NCBI GenBank assembly: GCA_020698575.1
Contig: CM036250.1
Span: forward strand, 26,177,500 to 26,241,499
DNA from: Bostrychus sinensis
Lineage: Eukaryota; Chordata; Actinopteri; Gobiiformes; Eleotridae
Direction of reading: 5' to 3'
DNA length: 64,000 nt
Shown: piece after piece, positions 12,723-25,640 of the stretch
Layout: each line of letters opens with the position of its first letter
How positions within the stretch are numbered: the first letter of the stretch is position 1
Translations under genes and position numbers: made by a program
Notes under the pieces: model-generated
The model's input: the letters and a program-made list of their open reading frames with translations, nothing else
The model's database searches: none
What the model was told of the DNA's origin: nothing

Positions 12723-13984
12723 GGCACAGACCGATATAACAATGCAATTAGCTCAAGCTGTTGTCAAGTTTCCATTTTTCATCTCAGTGAATAGGAAAAA
12801 TATCAACAAATGCAAGAAAGCCTTAAAGAAAAAAAAAGAATACATTACTTTAGGTGCTGATCACTGGGTCAATTTCATTTTTAACGATGTGTACGTAGCG
12901 CACTACAACGCACTATGTCATGTTTAGGACACAGATGCAGTTTGGAGAAAGGGTCGAGTAGAAGATGTAAGATGTAAGGAAAATATACGTAGTAGCCCGT
13001 GTCTCTGTTCAGGTTAGCTTATATTTGCGGCTTTACTCGCGTTAGCTCTACATGCTAGCAAAAGTGAAAGTTAAAAAAAAAAGAGCTGCTATTCGCATAC
13101 AAGCGTCCCATCAGTTTCAGAAGTGTGAAGTGTTTATGGCCCTTTTGTCTAGCCAAAGGAATAACATTTATTCTATAAAAAACTGATCTGCGTCAAGGCG
13201 TAGATGTACCGACCTTATGTGTTTGTCCCAGTAGCACCAGGAAGCTGCCTTTGTTTGCAGAGGCAGTAATTTGCTCAAAAACGTGTTGTTCCTGTGTGAG
13301 GTTCACCCGCAGCCCGGTTCTGACCCCAGATGCATGCTGGGAGTTCCGGGCTGGAGCTATGTTAACTGCTTTTACAGAATGGTAATGAGGTGCGAGCTGC
13401 TTGTGACCAGAGCATGTTATGGGACATGCTTGGAGTGCTGAGGATGTCCCAGACAGAAATAGGCGTCCCAGGATGGAGTTGCGTTTTTTTGCAGTCACCT
13501 CTGGGATTAGTGACTTCTAAACACTCCTGTCTATTAAAACGGTTGTATCTAACTCATAAATGCACTTTGAAATGGCTGAATATTGACATCACCACTGCTG
13601 AAGTAATGTATGAAGACAGGGCTATAGTTTTATTGGCTAGGTCTGTTCATGCTGGACAAACAAAAAAGGACAAGGAACAAATAGGTCTGAGATGTAACTG
13701 TTGTACATCTCTGTGGGCCATGGCTAAAGCTTAATTTGAATTACACATCTTTTCACTTGTTATTTGTTCAATTGCATTAAGTTCTGTTCACTGGTGTATG
13801 TAATGTATGTGAATAATAATTGTTTATATTTTAGTCTTTGTTCAACCTGGATGATGCATTGTGTAGTTGTGGTATTTTTAACACATACATGTTTCTGGCA
13901 TGAACACAACAAAGTAACAAAGTGCAGTAAGGAGAGTCTGTTTTCTTCTATATGGTCATTGTGCACACAAACACTCTAAAAAAG

Positions 13985-15285
13985 TCCTATGTCATGCTTC
14001 CTCCAGTTTTTTAAAAATAGTTTTGCATTAGTATTTCATGTTTTATAACTTAAAATAATGTATATGTGTAGAAAATGTCTCTTTTGAAGCGTTGTTACTT
14101 TGACTTTGAGGTGAACACTTCATTATATGTCTGTTGTCCCACACTGGCAACGGTGGGGAATGGACAGAGCATAAAATGTTTAACTAGCACAGCTATTAGC
14201 AACATGACACTAAAAGATAGATAAAGATCTTACTGCTTTGTAGTAACAGCAGTTTAAAATGATCAGAATGTGTCCGGTGACAGTGTATGGGCTTTAGAAA
14301 TATGTGGCACTTCTTGGTTTCACGTGTCTATGTAGAGTTGTCAGACAGAGCTTTTTCAGCTCTTCAGAAGGGGTCGGGCTCAGGATACAGCATTACTCAA
14401 GGGAGCGTGAATGAAACAAAATACCACTCCAGATATGTTTTTGAGGTGGAAACAACATTATAATGGTTGCAATACCCTAAATTATGAAATACATTTGCTC
14501 ATTCACCACTTGTTTGTATTCAGTATTTATATGCTATGGTCAGTAACACTGACTACAAACTAGTTCAAAGAAGTGCAAGAAATGTACATGTTTGTAACTG
14601 AATTTACATAGCAAACTATTATCTATGTTAACTGACACATGCTACATACAGCAATATAAAAATCAGCAGTGCAACAGAATTAAATTGTTCAGGTTAGAAG
14701 ATTACATTAAATAATGCAATACATAGAAATGAAGAGGTTTGAGCTGAAATCCTTTGCACCTTGAGAGAGACACGTTTATTTTTCTTGTCTCCAATTTGCA
14801 GCAATGACCCAAGGAAGACACAGAGCAGGGAAGATTGGGGATTAGGTCCAGTGGTATTTTTATCAAATGCACTGTATGAGGATGGAAGGAGAGAGAGTAA
14901 ATGAGGTGAAAACACATAGAGCTGTGGGTCTCAATTTGAGTACTGCCACAAAAATATTTCAAGTACCAACTGACCAAAATTTTTCTAAATTTAATTAAGA
15001 TTAAAATAGTGATTTAATCTTATGCATCACTGTAGCGGGACTAAACCAGGAATACAGATACTGATAAAGACTAAACTTCTGTTCAATAAGGCCTGCACAC
15101 AGGACTAAATCTGGGACTAAACGGGGCCTAAACCAGGATTAAGCCCAAACTTAACAAAACTAAACTTGAAATTAATTCTCTATTTAATCGTTTTCTTCCT
15201 CAAAAATCAGACTGCTTTAGTACCACTAGAGAGAGCCTACGTACCACCAGTGGAACCCATACCACAGTTTGAAAACCACTTACTT
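13985..15285 (-). repeat. Repeat block, copy 1 of a diverged duplication
   Basis: Three sub-blocks appear in the same order here and at 16,420-17,780: a MITE relative in reverse orientation ('catgttttataac' to 'gaggtggaaacaacatta'), a block with 'cagcaatgacccaaggaagacac' and 'ttatttttatcaaatgc', and a 12-mer array of the 'accaggactaaa' type. In this copy the last block is bounded by hAT-like words ('gtgggtctcaatttgag' and 'cacagtttgaaaaccact'). Confidence 0.65.
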
Positions 15286-16159
15286 ACTCCTCTGGGAAGG
15301 ACACAGTAACTGCCTCTTGTCTTGCTATTCATGTTGTGATGTGTGTGTGTGTGTTGTTTTTGCACATTTGCTTAGAGCCAGATGGAGATGTTGCATTAGT
15401 GAAGGCCTAAAGCAGGACAGTGAAGCAGGAGGAGGCAGAGAGGAGGGGAAACCAGCTTTAGGTCCAGAGCGTGACGACAACAGTAACACATGCCTGTCCC
15501 TAGGCCTGTTCTCGGCTGCAGAAATAACAATGGACATAATTGACAAAGATCTCATATAGTTAGATAGATTTTTAGAAAAAGAGAAGGTGAAAAAATCATT
15601 TTCCAGGAGTCTGAGTGCAAATCTAACTTGCATGTCTTTATTACAATTAAAATACACTGAATTATCTTAAATCAGTCCTAGTCCTGTATAGAGGTATGTC
15701 GATAGATGTGCGCTCCAGTCAGTGCGTCTCCCTCAGTCGCCCCATGTCAGTGTTTGTTGTGACCAGGTCAAACTCACACTGTCCAGTGATATTTCTGCCC
15801 CTGTTCAGACAGCTGCTCGGTGTGTTGTTTCATTTCTGTTTAGGCCCAGTTTCTCTGCTCCTCACGTCTCCGTCTCCTCAACATGTCCGTCGTCGGCTTT
15901 CTCTAAATAACTTTACAACACCTTTATGTGTGAAATACTCGCTTCACAGATCATTTGTTTTACTGTCATTTGAGCCCATTCATTTCACAATTTATTATGA
16001 AGAAAACAATCCCACAAATGTCTTGGATCCTATATGTTTGATAATAAACTACACTCCATGTTGTAAGAATAAAACTTTAATAAAACAGTTATGCATCTAT
16101 GCACTTTGTCTCGCAATGGTGAATGGTACCAGGCCGCCAGAGTGGAGGGTTAGAGTCTG

Positions 16160-16320
16160 TGATTTCTTTCCTTCTTTGTAAAATCTATCCAACAAATCTA
16201 CATCATTTTGGATCGTTACTGTGGGAACTTCTGCTGGTCTACAGTTCAATTTGGATTATTTCTGAAGCTGTTGAAATAAATGGAAACAACAAAAGCAGAT
16301 GGTAATTTAATAAATGTTTT
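16160..16320 (+). repeat. Repeated block, copy 1
   Basis: 'Ttggattatttctgaagctg' and the following 'gttgaaataaatgg', 'aacaacaaaag' and 'agatggtaat' recur at about 18,075-18,130 with a few mismatches. No ends or coding content are recognised. Confidence 0.6.
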
Positions 16321-16419
16321 GCATTGTGGCTTATATTATAAAACGTATTCTCGATTACTATCGCTAATTTTTGTTCAAGTACCCAAATTATGCTTTTTTT
16401 TTCAAATGTAGACATATTT

Positions 16420-17780
16420 GCATCAACATTTCATGCTAACTAAAAATAATGTATATGTATGGAAACTATCTTCTTTAGGGGAGCTGCTGCTTTCAATTTG
16501 CAGGCAATTTTTGCAGGGTTCACTCTCTTCCCGGCCCCCCTCAGTCTGTCAGCTCCCACTCCATCGCATACCCCGTAGTTTGTATAGCAGACAGCAGTCA
16601 AGGACCGCACGGCTGAGCCCCTTCTCTGACAAAAGCCCTCGAAAGACAACTGCCTCTTGATCATCTCCTTTTGAGTTCACATGTGAATACAGTTGGGAGG
16701 AGAATCTCCGAGAGCTTCACCTGCTATTGTCTGAAAGGTGGGAGAAAGACAGAGCTTAATAAAATTGCTAAACGGTTATTAGCAACCTGAAGCTAACAGA
16801 TAGATAAATGAGCTGTCTGCCTCGTAGTGGCTGCGGTTTAAGCGCTGAAATTATCAGTATGAGTTTGGTGATGGTGTATGTGCTTTAGAAAAGTGCAGGA
16901 GTGCTTCCTGGAGAAAGCCTGGTTTAACATGTCTACACAGAGCTGTGAGACTGAGCATTTTCAGCTCTTGAGAAGGGCAGAGGCTCAGCATACAAGATTA
17001 TTTAAACATCTGTGAATTTAACAAAATACTGCTCCAAATATGTTTTTGAGGTGCAAACAACATTAACTGATGGTAAAAAGTCTAACTTGGGCTTTTATGT
17101 GATAGTTTCTTTGAAAAGCAGGATAAAGATCTGTAAAATCTATGGACAGTTGTAGAGGTGATATTTTTGCACCTGACCTCACTGGACCTCCATTTGGCAA
17201 AATGGAGGGTGATTTGTTTGTAACATCTGTATCACTTAGTTTTGCCTCTGTAAGTGCCCTGTTAGTGTCTGTAAGTATTTGTCAGCTTTATAAATGTGGA
17301 AACAGGAGACGCCTGAGTGGATAATGTGTATGTATAATGTTAGCAGATGGGCTGCACTAACACTGGATTTGCACTGGACTTGAGAGGCTCCTAACACCAC
17401 CTCATCCCTCTCTCTCTCCCCCTTCCTCTCTTTTGCACATTGAGAGAGATAAATTTAATTTTCTTAACTCCAGTCCACAGCAATGACCCAAGGAAGACAC
17501 AGGGCAGTCAAAGCAGAGATTGGGGTTTTGGCCAAGTGTTATTTTTATCAAATGCGCTGTACGAGAGAGGAGAGAGTGTGAATGAGGTGAAAATACATGA
17601 AGCAGTACCACCAGAGAAAATATCTGGCTTTCCATGTGCCATGTTTAACTGACAAAAATGAGACTCAGGACTAACCCAGGTCTAAACCAAAATTAATAAC
17701 GTGGTTTAATTGTAAACCCACTACAAACAGATGATGAAACCAGGACTAAACTGGGCCTAAACCAGGACTAAGCAGCATTA
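16420..17780 (-). repeat. Repeat block, copy 2 of a diverged duplication
   Basis: It holds the same three sub-blocks as 13,985-15,285 in the same order and orientation, but with an insertion at about 16,470-16,710 inside the MITE part. The 12-mer array here ends near 17,780 ('aaaccaggactaagc'). Confidence 0.65.
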
Positions 17781-18029
17781 GCACCCCCCTCCCCTCTCGC
17801 TCTCTCTCCCTCTCCTCTCTCTCTTTGCCATTGCCTCATGTTTGGTCACGCTGCCCCGCTCAGACAAACATAGCGCGCCGACACTCTCTGAGCTCCAGGC
17901 GAAAGCAAGCACAAGTAAATCACACTTGGAGCAGGAGAATGGAGGAAATTTCACAGTGAAACCTGGATTTGACTAAGGCTTATCCAGTTTCCCTTCAAAC
18001 ATTTACGCACTGGACATAATTGTTGTTTT

Positions 18030-18150
18030 TTTCTGTGAGGACTACTGCTTTTCTATTCAATATTACAGCGCACTTTGGATTATTTCTGAAGCTGTTGAAA
18101 TGAATGGGAACAACAAAAGAAGATGGTAATGTAATAGGTGTTTTGCTTTG
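18030..18150 (+). repeat. Repeated block, copy 2
   Basis: This is the partner of 16,160-16,320. The sequence just upstream (about 17,860-17,900) is unusually CpG-rich for the region, but I see no exon or TATA signal tied to it. Confidence 0.6.
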
Positions 18151-20694
18151 TGGCTTATGTTATGAAATACTATACTTTGGTTAATCTTTGTAAAAGTTAA
18201 TTTAATGTAGGGCTGCTTGATTTGTGATAACTCTTCTGAATAATGGGGTATGGGTACAAACTTACAGTACAATTTTAAATGGTTTATTTAAATAACTTTC
18301 ACCAGTCAAGACAAAGGCTAAACGATACTAAAGTAGAAGTATTTGGAGATCGCAGACCTGACAGTGATCTAGAGCTATACCCAAAAAATAATAATCTCTT
18401 CATTTCAAAACAGGCAAATTTAGCCCTATCTCGCAATGGTAACGACTCCTTTAAGATATTTCTGCATCTAGATGGTGATCAGGATCCACAACAAAAACAA
18501 ATCATTCATTCCTTGAACTATTACAGACTTTTCCTGGAAATTTCATCAAAATCCGACCATCGCTTTTTTAATTTTCTTGCTTGCAGGCAAATCAACCAGC
18601 ACTGGCAAAACATAATGTCTTTTGGTAGAGGTCGTAAACATTCAACCAAGAACAGGTCAACTTTAGTACTAAATGTGGGGCTAAACTTGTCTATTTTCAG
18701 AATTATACAAGTGTAAACACTGACTTTCTATTTGGACTCGCCACAGGTTTAAGGCTGTCTTTGAACAATAATTTTGAAAGGCAGTGACTAGAGGCTGTCA
18801 CTTAATGTTATTACAATTTGGACACTGCAATAATGAAACAGTTGTATTGCATTTTCCAGCTCATGTAACTATTTTTGACCGCTAAAATTGCTCGTCTGAA
18901 CTGGTGTCTTACAAGCCCCATAGCTGGTAAACACTTGTATTGCAGCCTTTATTGCATGGGCCAGTTTGAAGTTGGGGCATATTTGACGTGCCTGTGAGCT
19001 TGTATTTATAAGAAGCTGTCTGGAGTGACGGTGTAGGGTGTCCCGTGGAGCTTCACCTTCCCGGTGTTTGTTTCATGAAATATGGCTCTGTGGGACCTGA
19101 CAGAGGGAAGGTGACTGTTGTAGATACTAACATCTGGAACCAATGCCTGTGCTTATTCATTGTAATTAAAGTAGAACTTGTTACGAGGGTCTTGTGTTGA
19201 GTGAAAGCCTTAACTGATTTACAATATGTTAATGTTTTTTGGGTTCCAGAGTCTAACCCACAGTGCTAAGGCGATGAAGCAATTCAACCATATGCTAATT
19301 TGTAGTCAAAATATTTAATATATATTTTAATTCTGTGCTTGTTCAGTTTGCTTTTCTGTCTTGGGTTCATTTTGCAACAAATATTACTCAGATTTATAAA
19401 TGGTGGAAAATAATTCAGTAAGTCATTCAGCAGCTTGTATAGCACATTAAAACTGAGAAATGACGCCTCCCTATATATAGTTAATTTTTATTGGAGAAAA
19501 AGATCTACTTTTGTCAGTTGTATGTTAAAATACAATTCTTTCAAATAATTAAATACTGTCTCTTAAGGCACGGCTTTAAATGATCTGCTGGCTGGACCGG
19601 CATTATCATGGACCCACTGGCCACATTAAAAGGTAATTTAAGAAAACAGACACTTCAAATTGATACAGCAGCAGTCACCTATACAGCTTCTGTCTCTATA
19701 GTTCCACTTGGTGCACCTCCCCCAAACCTCACCTAAAAAAGCCATTATTGCACCTGTTTAATTCTTTCACTGGTTTTCTGAAAAGCTGCTATGTTATCAC
19801 AACATCACAAGGCTTTAAGTGCAGACATTAATAGGCCTCTCTTTAAGGCCTTTTATTTTCGGAAATGACATGAAGTAATTGACTGGCACTGCCTTTTATC
19901 TACAACATTGTTACAAGAAACAACTTTATTTCTGGTGCTTGTGCTGTGAGTGCGGGCCATACTACAGGGGCATAGCTCTTATATCATCGTCAGCGTGTTT
20001 TTTTTTTACTCAAGGTGAAGGTATAGAGTTACCGGGAAGATTTCACAAACCCACCACTGTATCCTGCTTTCTTCCTGATCCTCCTTTTACTGCTTTCTGA
20101 GTCACACTAAGCTACAGAAATACCCATCCTGCCGCTTTGAATCGCAGTAAGGATGTCGGAAATGCTCAGAAAATGCTGCTATGACATGTTAATTCAAATG
20201 ATTAATTAGTTCCTGTGGTTCCCAAATAGTGAGAAGTGAGTCACAGGGAGGTTGAAAGTAGTTTAAATGTTTAGATTATGTGACTAAATATTGTTTTAAT
20301 TGCATGAAATGGTGAGAGAGGTGTTTAAATACATGTGTTGTAGTACAATACATTTGAGAAATAACTGGTGGGTAAATATAAAAATAGCAGGGATACAATT
20401 TGCCATGTCATTTACCATTTGCCTTTCAAAATAATTGTCCATTTATAAACTGTCCTGCGTTCAAATGAAATAGTCTTGGTTGCGACATTATTTAGTTCCA
20501 TATTCAGGCTTGGTTTGCTGGTTGGTTTGTTAACAACATAACTCAGAGTTTGAACTCACAAAGCCTCTCGGATGAAAGGTGAAATGTCTTCAAGCTTTAA
20601 AAAATTGTATTTATCATTCATATATAAGATGCTAACTCCAGCCACAAGGGGTCAGTACAGGAACAAATGGTTAACTTTAGTGGACTCTTGAGAT

Positions 20695-20900
20695 AAGGGC
20701 TTTGTGGCTCAACAAATAGTGCATTTACCCCTGAACTAGAAAATCACTGGTTTGAATATCTCAGCACAATATCTTTACCATTGCGAGATAGGGCCAGTGC
20801 TCTCATATAGGTTTCTTAAGCGCATATAATTATTGATTTAGCCTCAGTTTTGCTAAGTGGAAAGTGGTCCAGAGCCTTGAATCTTTGTTTGTTTTAAATG
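20695..20900 (+). repeat. tRNA-headed SINE, family 2
   Basis: A-box-like 'tgtggctcaacaaatagtg' and B-box-like 'ggtttgaatatc' are followed by a body ('ttgcgagatagggcc', 'tttcttaagcgcatataa'). A related copy lies in reverse orientation at 54,440-54,620. Confidence 0.5.
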
Positions 20901-21280
20901 TTTACTAAATCAAAGTTTACTGGGGAAAAAAAGTCAGCATAGCTATTGCAAAATGAGCCCTGTTGAAATTTCACACAGCTAATGTTTTTTCCCTCTAACA
21001 CCTCGCTTACTTCTCAAGGGTGTGTCCGGTCTTGGACATAAAGTGGAATTTGTTTTAGCGCCGGCTTCAGGATGTTAGTGTAGAGAGCTGAATTTTAAAA
21101 AGCCCGCCCTGAGCTCCCGTAGGTTTGGTTTGGCAGTGAAAAGTTTGTATGTGTATGAAAAGCTTCCTGCATATTTGCCGTGTCGTTACAACCCAAGTCC
21201 ATTAACTTCACTATTTCTGTTTTGGGAGTGACCAGAATGTTTGGAGCAGGTTACACAGAGCACCTCTTATTTTCGAGGCA

Positions 21281-21770
21281 GAAAGACGACTTGTACTTTT
21301 CGGTGATCAAATGGAAAAGCTCAACAAATAAATGCACTGCTGTTTGTCAAACTACATGAGGTGGAAAGTAACTAGATACTTGTACTGATACTTGTATTTG
21401 AGTAGATATGAGGAAAAATGCTACTTATGCTATATAATTTAAATTATATATAATTTAATTTAATTATATTATAATTTAATTATAATATAATTTAATATAA
21501 TTTAAATTTAAATATATAATTTCCAAATGAGACTCTCTAAAGGTATTTTAGACATATGTAGTAGCAGTTGTGATATTTGTAATAATAATGGTGTTATAGA
21601 ACAAGCAGTAGCAGTGGTATTAGTTGTAAAAGTAGTAGCACTAGTAGCAGTAGCAGTAGTAGATAGTAGTAATAGGAGAAAGACAACTTGTACTTTTCAG
21701 TCACCAAATGGACAACAGCTAAATGCATTGCTGTTTGTCAAACTACCTGAGGTGGAAAGTAACTAGATAA
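21281..21770. repeat. Direct repeat pair around AT- and AGT-rich filler
   Basis: A segment of about 95 bp at 21,281-21,378 recurs at 21,678-21,769 (offset 397), from 'gaaagacgacttgtactttt' to 'gaggtggaaagtaactagat'. Between them lie a nearly pure A/T tract (about 21,425-21,522) and a degenerate AGT/GTA triplet tract (about 21,555-21,675). 'Gaggtggaaagtaac' is a phrase I associate with a common fish DNA-transposon repeat. Confidence 0.75.
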
Positions 21771-21817
21771 TTTTACTCAAGTAAGTCACTTAAGTACAGC
21801 AGTGTTTGTAGTAACAA

Positions 21818-21841
21818 TAATAATAATAATAATAATAATAA
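21818..21841. repeat. (AAT)n microsatellite
   Basis: About eight consecutive AAT units are visible. A degenerate AGT tract follows at about 22,090-22,205. Confidence 0.85.
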
Positions 21842-23175
21842 CTTTATTTCTATAGGACTTTTCAAAACAGAGTTACAAAGTGCTTTACAAAGTATAAAAA
21901 CAGACAACCATAAAAGCAATAAGAGCAATAAAAAAAAAATAAAAATAAAAGTAACCATTTAAAACACAATTTAAAAATACTTACTTACTATACTGTAAAA
22001 AAGCCATTCTGTAAAAGTACATTTTTAATTTAGATTTAAAAGTAACCACAGAGTGGGCTGACCTGAGCTCCTCATGCAGAGCTTTGGATAGCAGTAGTAG
22101 TAATAAAGCTAGTAATAACAGTTCTAGTAGTTGTAAGAGTAGCACTAGTAGTTATAGTAGTAGTATTGATGGTAGTTGTAGTAATTGTAGCAGAAGTAGC
22201 AGTAAGTATTTTCTACTTAAATAAACTTTACTCTCAATGCTTTTTTACTTTTACTCAGGCAATTTTGCTCACTACTTTTACTTCTACTTGAACTTCTACA
22301 CTTTACTTTGACTTCTAATAATATGATTTTGGAAATAACAGAATTTTTGCTTAAGTACAGATTTGGAGTACTTTTCTCACCTTTGCAAGCTACAAGCCAT
22401 CACCAGCTTTTTACATTGGGCCTATTTGTTCACATTGCTTGGTGAGATTTTCCTTGCCTTTAGATGTGGTACTAATGTGCTTTATTGACTGTAATTAATT
22501 GATTTGTACAAGGTCAAACTGCTTCTATCACTGTTGTATCAGACTGACACTGACTATCAGAGGATGGAAACTGCTGTAGATCTGGTTGTGCAACATTTGT
22601 ACAGAACCATGCCTCATACCTTAATACAAAATACATTTAGAAATGGGTAAACCACAGACAATAGACAATTATTTACTGGAGTCACACTTTAGCGGCTTTA
22701 AGTGGAGTTTGCAGTGAGGTAAGATTGGCAAAGCGTGTAGCTGTTTTATTAGTTTTATTTTATTGTATGTGACATTTTATTTGCTACATGTATTTATTTT
22801 ACCCATGTCTGCTTTACTAAGTGCTCATTTCTCGTTGGCTTAAGTTGCATTAGGCAGCTGTAGGCTAATTACAGACACAGAAAGTGTTGCAGTGAAAGCC
22901 TATAGCCACAGTTTGATAATGACCCACTCCACACAAAGTGAATGCACGTCAACATGATGCATTTAAGGACCTGTTTAATGTCTGGGCTCCTCATAACTCC
23001 CTGACGTGTTTGTAATCACTTAAACACAGTCCAAAAACCTGCCACTTATCCAGCAGCTCATAGTAGGTGACCATCATTAGTGTTGGTTCAAAGTGCTGAC
23101 CTCTGAAGACGGTAAATATGTGTCTAGTTGAGTCAGGACTCTGTGGTCGTGTAGTGGATCAACTATATTAGAGGG

Positions 23176-23345
23176 GTGGTTCTCAAACTGTGGTACAGGT
23201 CTTACTGCTGGTACGATTTAGTTTAATTTAGAGATGGAAACAGATTTAGCCCTGGTTTAGATCTAATAGTCCCAGTCCTGGTTCCAGTTTAGTCCCTGTT
23301 TGGTCCTTATGCATTTTTCTCTGTACTATTCTAACTCTTTGTCTA
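23176..23345 (+). repeat. hAT-like end with reverse-oriented 12-mer array
   Basis: 'Gtggttctcaaactgtggtac' resembles the consensus end of hAT-type MITEs. It is followed by the reverse complement of the dispersed 'aaaccaggacta' 12-mer ('tagtcccagtcctggttcc', 'tttagtccctgtttggtcc'). No second end was found. Confidence 0.5.
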
Positions 23346-23523
23346 AACCTGGGTCAGTCAAGATTTTTAAAGATAGTAGATAATGCTTTATTACTGCTTA
23401 GTAGTGTTACCGTAGCTGTTACTATCAGCATGCGTAGTGAGGCCAGAGGTGCTTGATTGTTGCCAAAATTTTAATAATAATTATTTAATTTCATATTAAA
23501 ATCACAATTATTTGAAGAGTTAA

Positions 23524-23963
23524 AGGGGCTATATTCTGCAAAATTTGACTTTTTTGATCCATGTTATAAAGTGGTTTCAAAAACATACCTGGAGTCATGT
23601 TTTGCTTCATTCTCGCATGTTTAAGTAATCCTCTATTTTCTGGCACGGCTGTTCCAAAGTCTCAAAACGCTCATTTCCATGAGCCGCTGCCTTTCTCTTG
23701 AACTCATTTTGGAGTAAAATTGCATCATACAAATTTTATGGAAGTGAAGTGCTCTTTTTCTTTGATTATGTTGAAAAAGACCACAACACTCTGCTGCCCT
23801 CTGCTGGTCTCATCACCTGCTTCTTTATGGCATCAGTATCGTACTTATCAAAAACATTTTCTTTCAGTCAGTTAATTTTTTTAAAGTTGTAAAACGCGTA
23901 GTGCTGTTCTAGAGGCGACCAAGATTGGTTTAAAAATATGAATAAAAGCACAATATATCCCCT
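23524..23963 (+). mobile_element. TTAA-flanked MITE (T2/Kolobok type)
   Basis: The element is flanked by TTAA on both sides (23,520-23,523 and 23,964-23,967). Its ends are inverted: TTAAAGGGGCTATA at the left and TATATCCCCTTTAA at the right. From memory, TTAAAGGRR ends with a TTAA target duplication define the T2 type of MITE described in Xenopus and assigned to the Kolobok superfamily; piggyBac also duplicates TTAA, so the superfamily is not certain. At 440 bp with no open frame it is non-autonomous. It carries a CTCF-like motif near 23,790-23,811. Confidence 0.7.
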
Positions 23964-25272
23964 TTAATGTTTGGATTTAAACTTGGGCTGGATTCTGTCC
24001 CAGTAAACTATGAGCCTGAAGCGGGGTGCACCCTTCCTCTCACACAACCCTCTTCATTTATCCAGGCTTGGCGCCAGCACAAAAAGTACAGTAGATTGTG
24101 ACACCCTGTGGCTGCACTGAAGCCATATAATAAAATAATCTCTTAAATTATGCATCACAAACCAAAGTGCTTTAGTATGGCTGTCGTCTCAGTTTCTTTG
24201 TGCACTTAAGTCTTAGGTCTTAAGTGTCAACAGTACAACATAATATAGTATGAGTTTCTGTTGGTTTATGTGTTCACCACTCTGAGCTAAAGATACAAGC
24301 TGCAGCACTCAGTCTTTCTACTTTTATCCAAAAATGTACAAACCCTGGCTCTGTCATGTTCCTCCATTTAGCTCCAGAAGCCGCTGAGACAGAGATGGTA
24401 TTTTGTACTTTTGTTGGAGTGAGGACTCTTAACCAAACTTTGAAAAGCACAGTGATAAATTATTTAAGAACCAAATGCTTTATATAGTGTGCTACAAAAT
24501 GTTTCACCAACCCTCCTCTCTATATTTTCATGTTGCCTGTCTAAGATGAAAAAAGTTGAAACATAACCCATGTACTTTAAGGTCTAGGCTAATCTTTAAG
24601 ACACTGTGTGTAAGGCTTAGAGTCACTGAGCTCTGATTGGTGAGTGGTTTGTCTCTGTCCAGTCACAAGAAATGTGTTTTATGTTTTTTCTACGTACTGC
24701 AGATTCTGCTCAATAACAGGCTGCTGCAGGAGACTAAGTTATCATACATTTTCCTTATTTTGCACATCAGTTATACACTAATGTTTCTACCCATAAACTT
24801 AGATTGATAATGCACTCTGCATTATAAAACATGCCTCTAACAGTGAGTACTGCATTGGTCTATAGAGCCCTTAGTTTGGAATCACAAAGCTTTGAGAGGG
24901 GCTGTGATAGATTTTTCAGATTCACAAATTTAGCCTTTAACCTTTTTGACTCAGCACTGAACTGTTTGGCAGCTCACTTGTTTTTTTCCATCTTCCTAGT
25001 AAACAACATTTGCAAGTCTCATCAAACATTTTTATTCACAATAGACCATAAACAACATATTAAGTGTGATATTTTACCATTTTCTGAAAAGCTCCTTTTG
25101 AATAGCAGGTCCTTAAAAGGTCTGGGACGAGGCAACAGCTATACACAGAATAGAAGCAATAGGCTTATAGTTAATGGGCTATTGGGTTTAAAATATTGTA
25201 AAGTAAGGTATGGTAAGGTAGACTTTATTGTTCCTGTAGGGAAATATTGTCCTCTGCATTTGACCCAGCCTT

Positions 25273-25640
25273 CAGTCGACAGTAGTTCAGTTGGTAGAGA
25301 TGTTCGCCCACTAACCCGAAGGTTGGCAGTTCGAGCCCCGCTGCCGGCATTGCATACTGTCGTTGTGTCCTTGTGTTTGTGGTGGTCGGAGGGGCTGTAG
25401 GCGCACAGCCACACTTCCACCACTGAGTGTGACTGAGGAATGGGGAAACCTGTCAGGAGCAGTGGGCAAGTGCAGTGCATCAGGACCCTTCCCCAGATCT
25501 TGAGCCAGGATCCTGGTCAGGAGTAGCCAGGTTTGCATGTTTTAGGTTGATAGGGGAAACTGGAGCACCCTGAGGAAACCCACACAGACACGGGGAGCAC
25601 ATGTAAACTCACACAGCCCAGGATTCAAACCCGGGACCTT
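25273..25640 (+). repeat. tRNA-headed SINE joined to an L2-like tail
   Basis: The head has a clear A box (TAGTTCAGTTGG) and B box (AGTTCGAGCCC) in tRNA-like spacing, then a SINE body ('cgttgtgtcctt', 'ggtggtcggaggggc'). From about 25,490 the sequence reads like an L2 LINE tail ('cctgaggaaacccacacagac', 'cggggagcacatgtaaactc'). A related SINE copy in reverse orientation sits at 51,740-51,945. It is not a tRNA gene: the cloverleaf is not followed by a terminator but by the SINE body. Confidence 0.65.

Larger units (their letters stand above)
11734..25272. other. Gene-poor, repeat-rich stretch (probable intron)
   Basis: No coding exon could be supported on either strand. The longest open frames (for example 161 codons at 15,696 and 145 codons at 18,279) have no domain, biased codon use or paired splice sites. 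The content is repeats: a diverged duplication (about 14.0-15.3 and 16.4-17.8 kb), a second repeated block (16.2 and 18.05 kb), a SINE at 20.7 kb, a direct repeat with AT- and AGT-rich filler at 21.3-22.2 kb, a hAT-like end at 23.2 kb and a TTAA MITE at 23.5 kb. At 24,030-24,110 a phrase resembles an L2/SINE tail also seen near 6,480. Confidence 0.5.

Noticed and set aside
15696..16181. Open frame of 161 codons (+)
   Set aside because: No domain, no splice context, and the frame crosses repeat sequence; length is within chance in AT-rich DNA.
18279..18716. Open frame of 145 codons (+)
   Set aside because: No family resemblance; composition reflects AT-rich sequence and a SINE-like phrase at about 18,420-18,485.
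25273..25345. Possible tRNA gene
   Set aside because: A and B boxes are present but the acceptor stem is not paired and a SINE body follows; it is a SINE head.
24831..25400. Open frame of 189 codons (+)
   Set aside because: Its second half reads through the tRNA-headed SINE at 25,273, so the frame is accidental.
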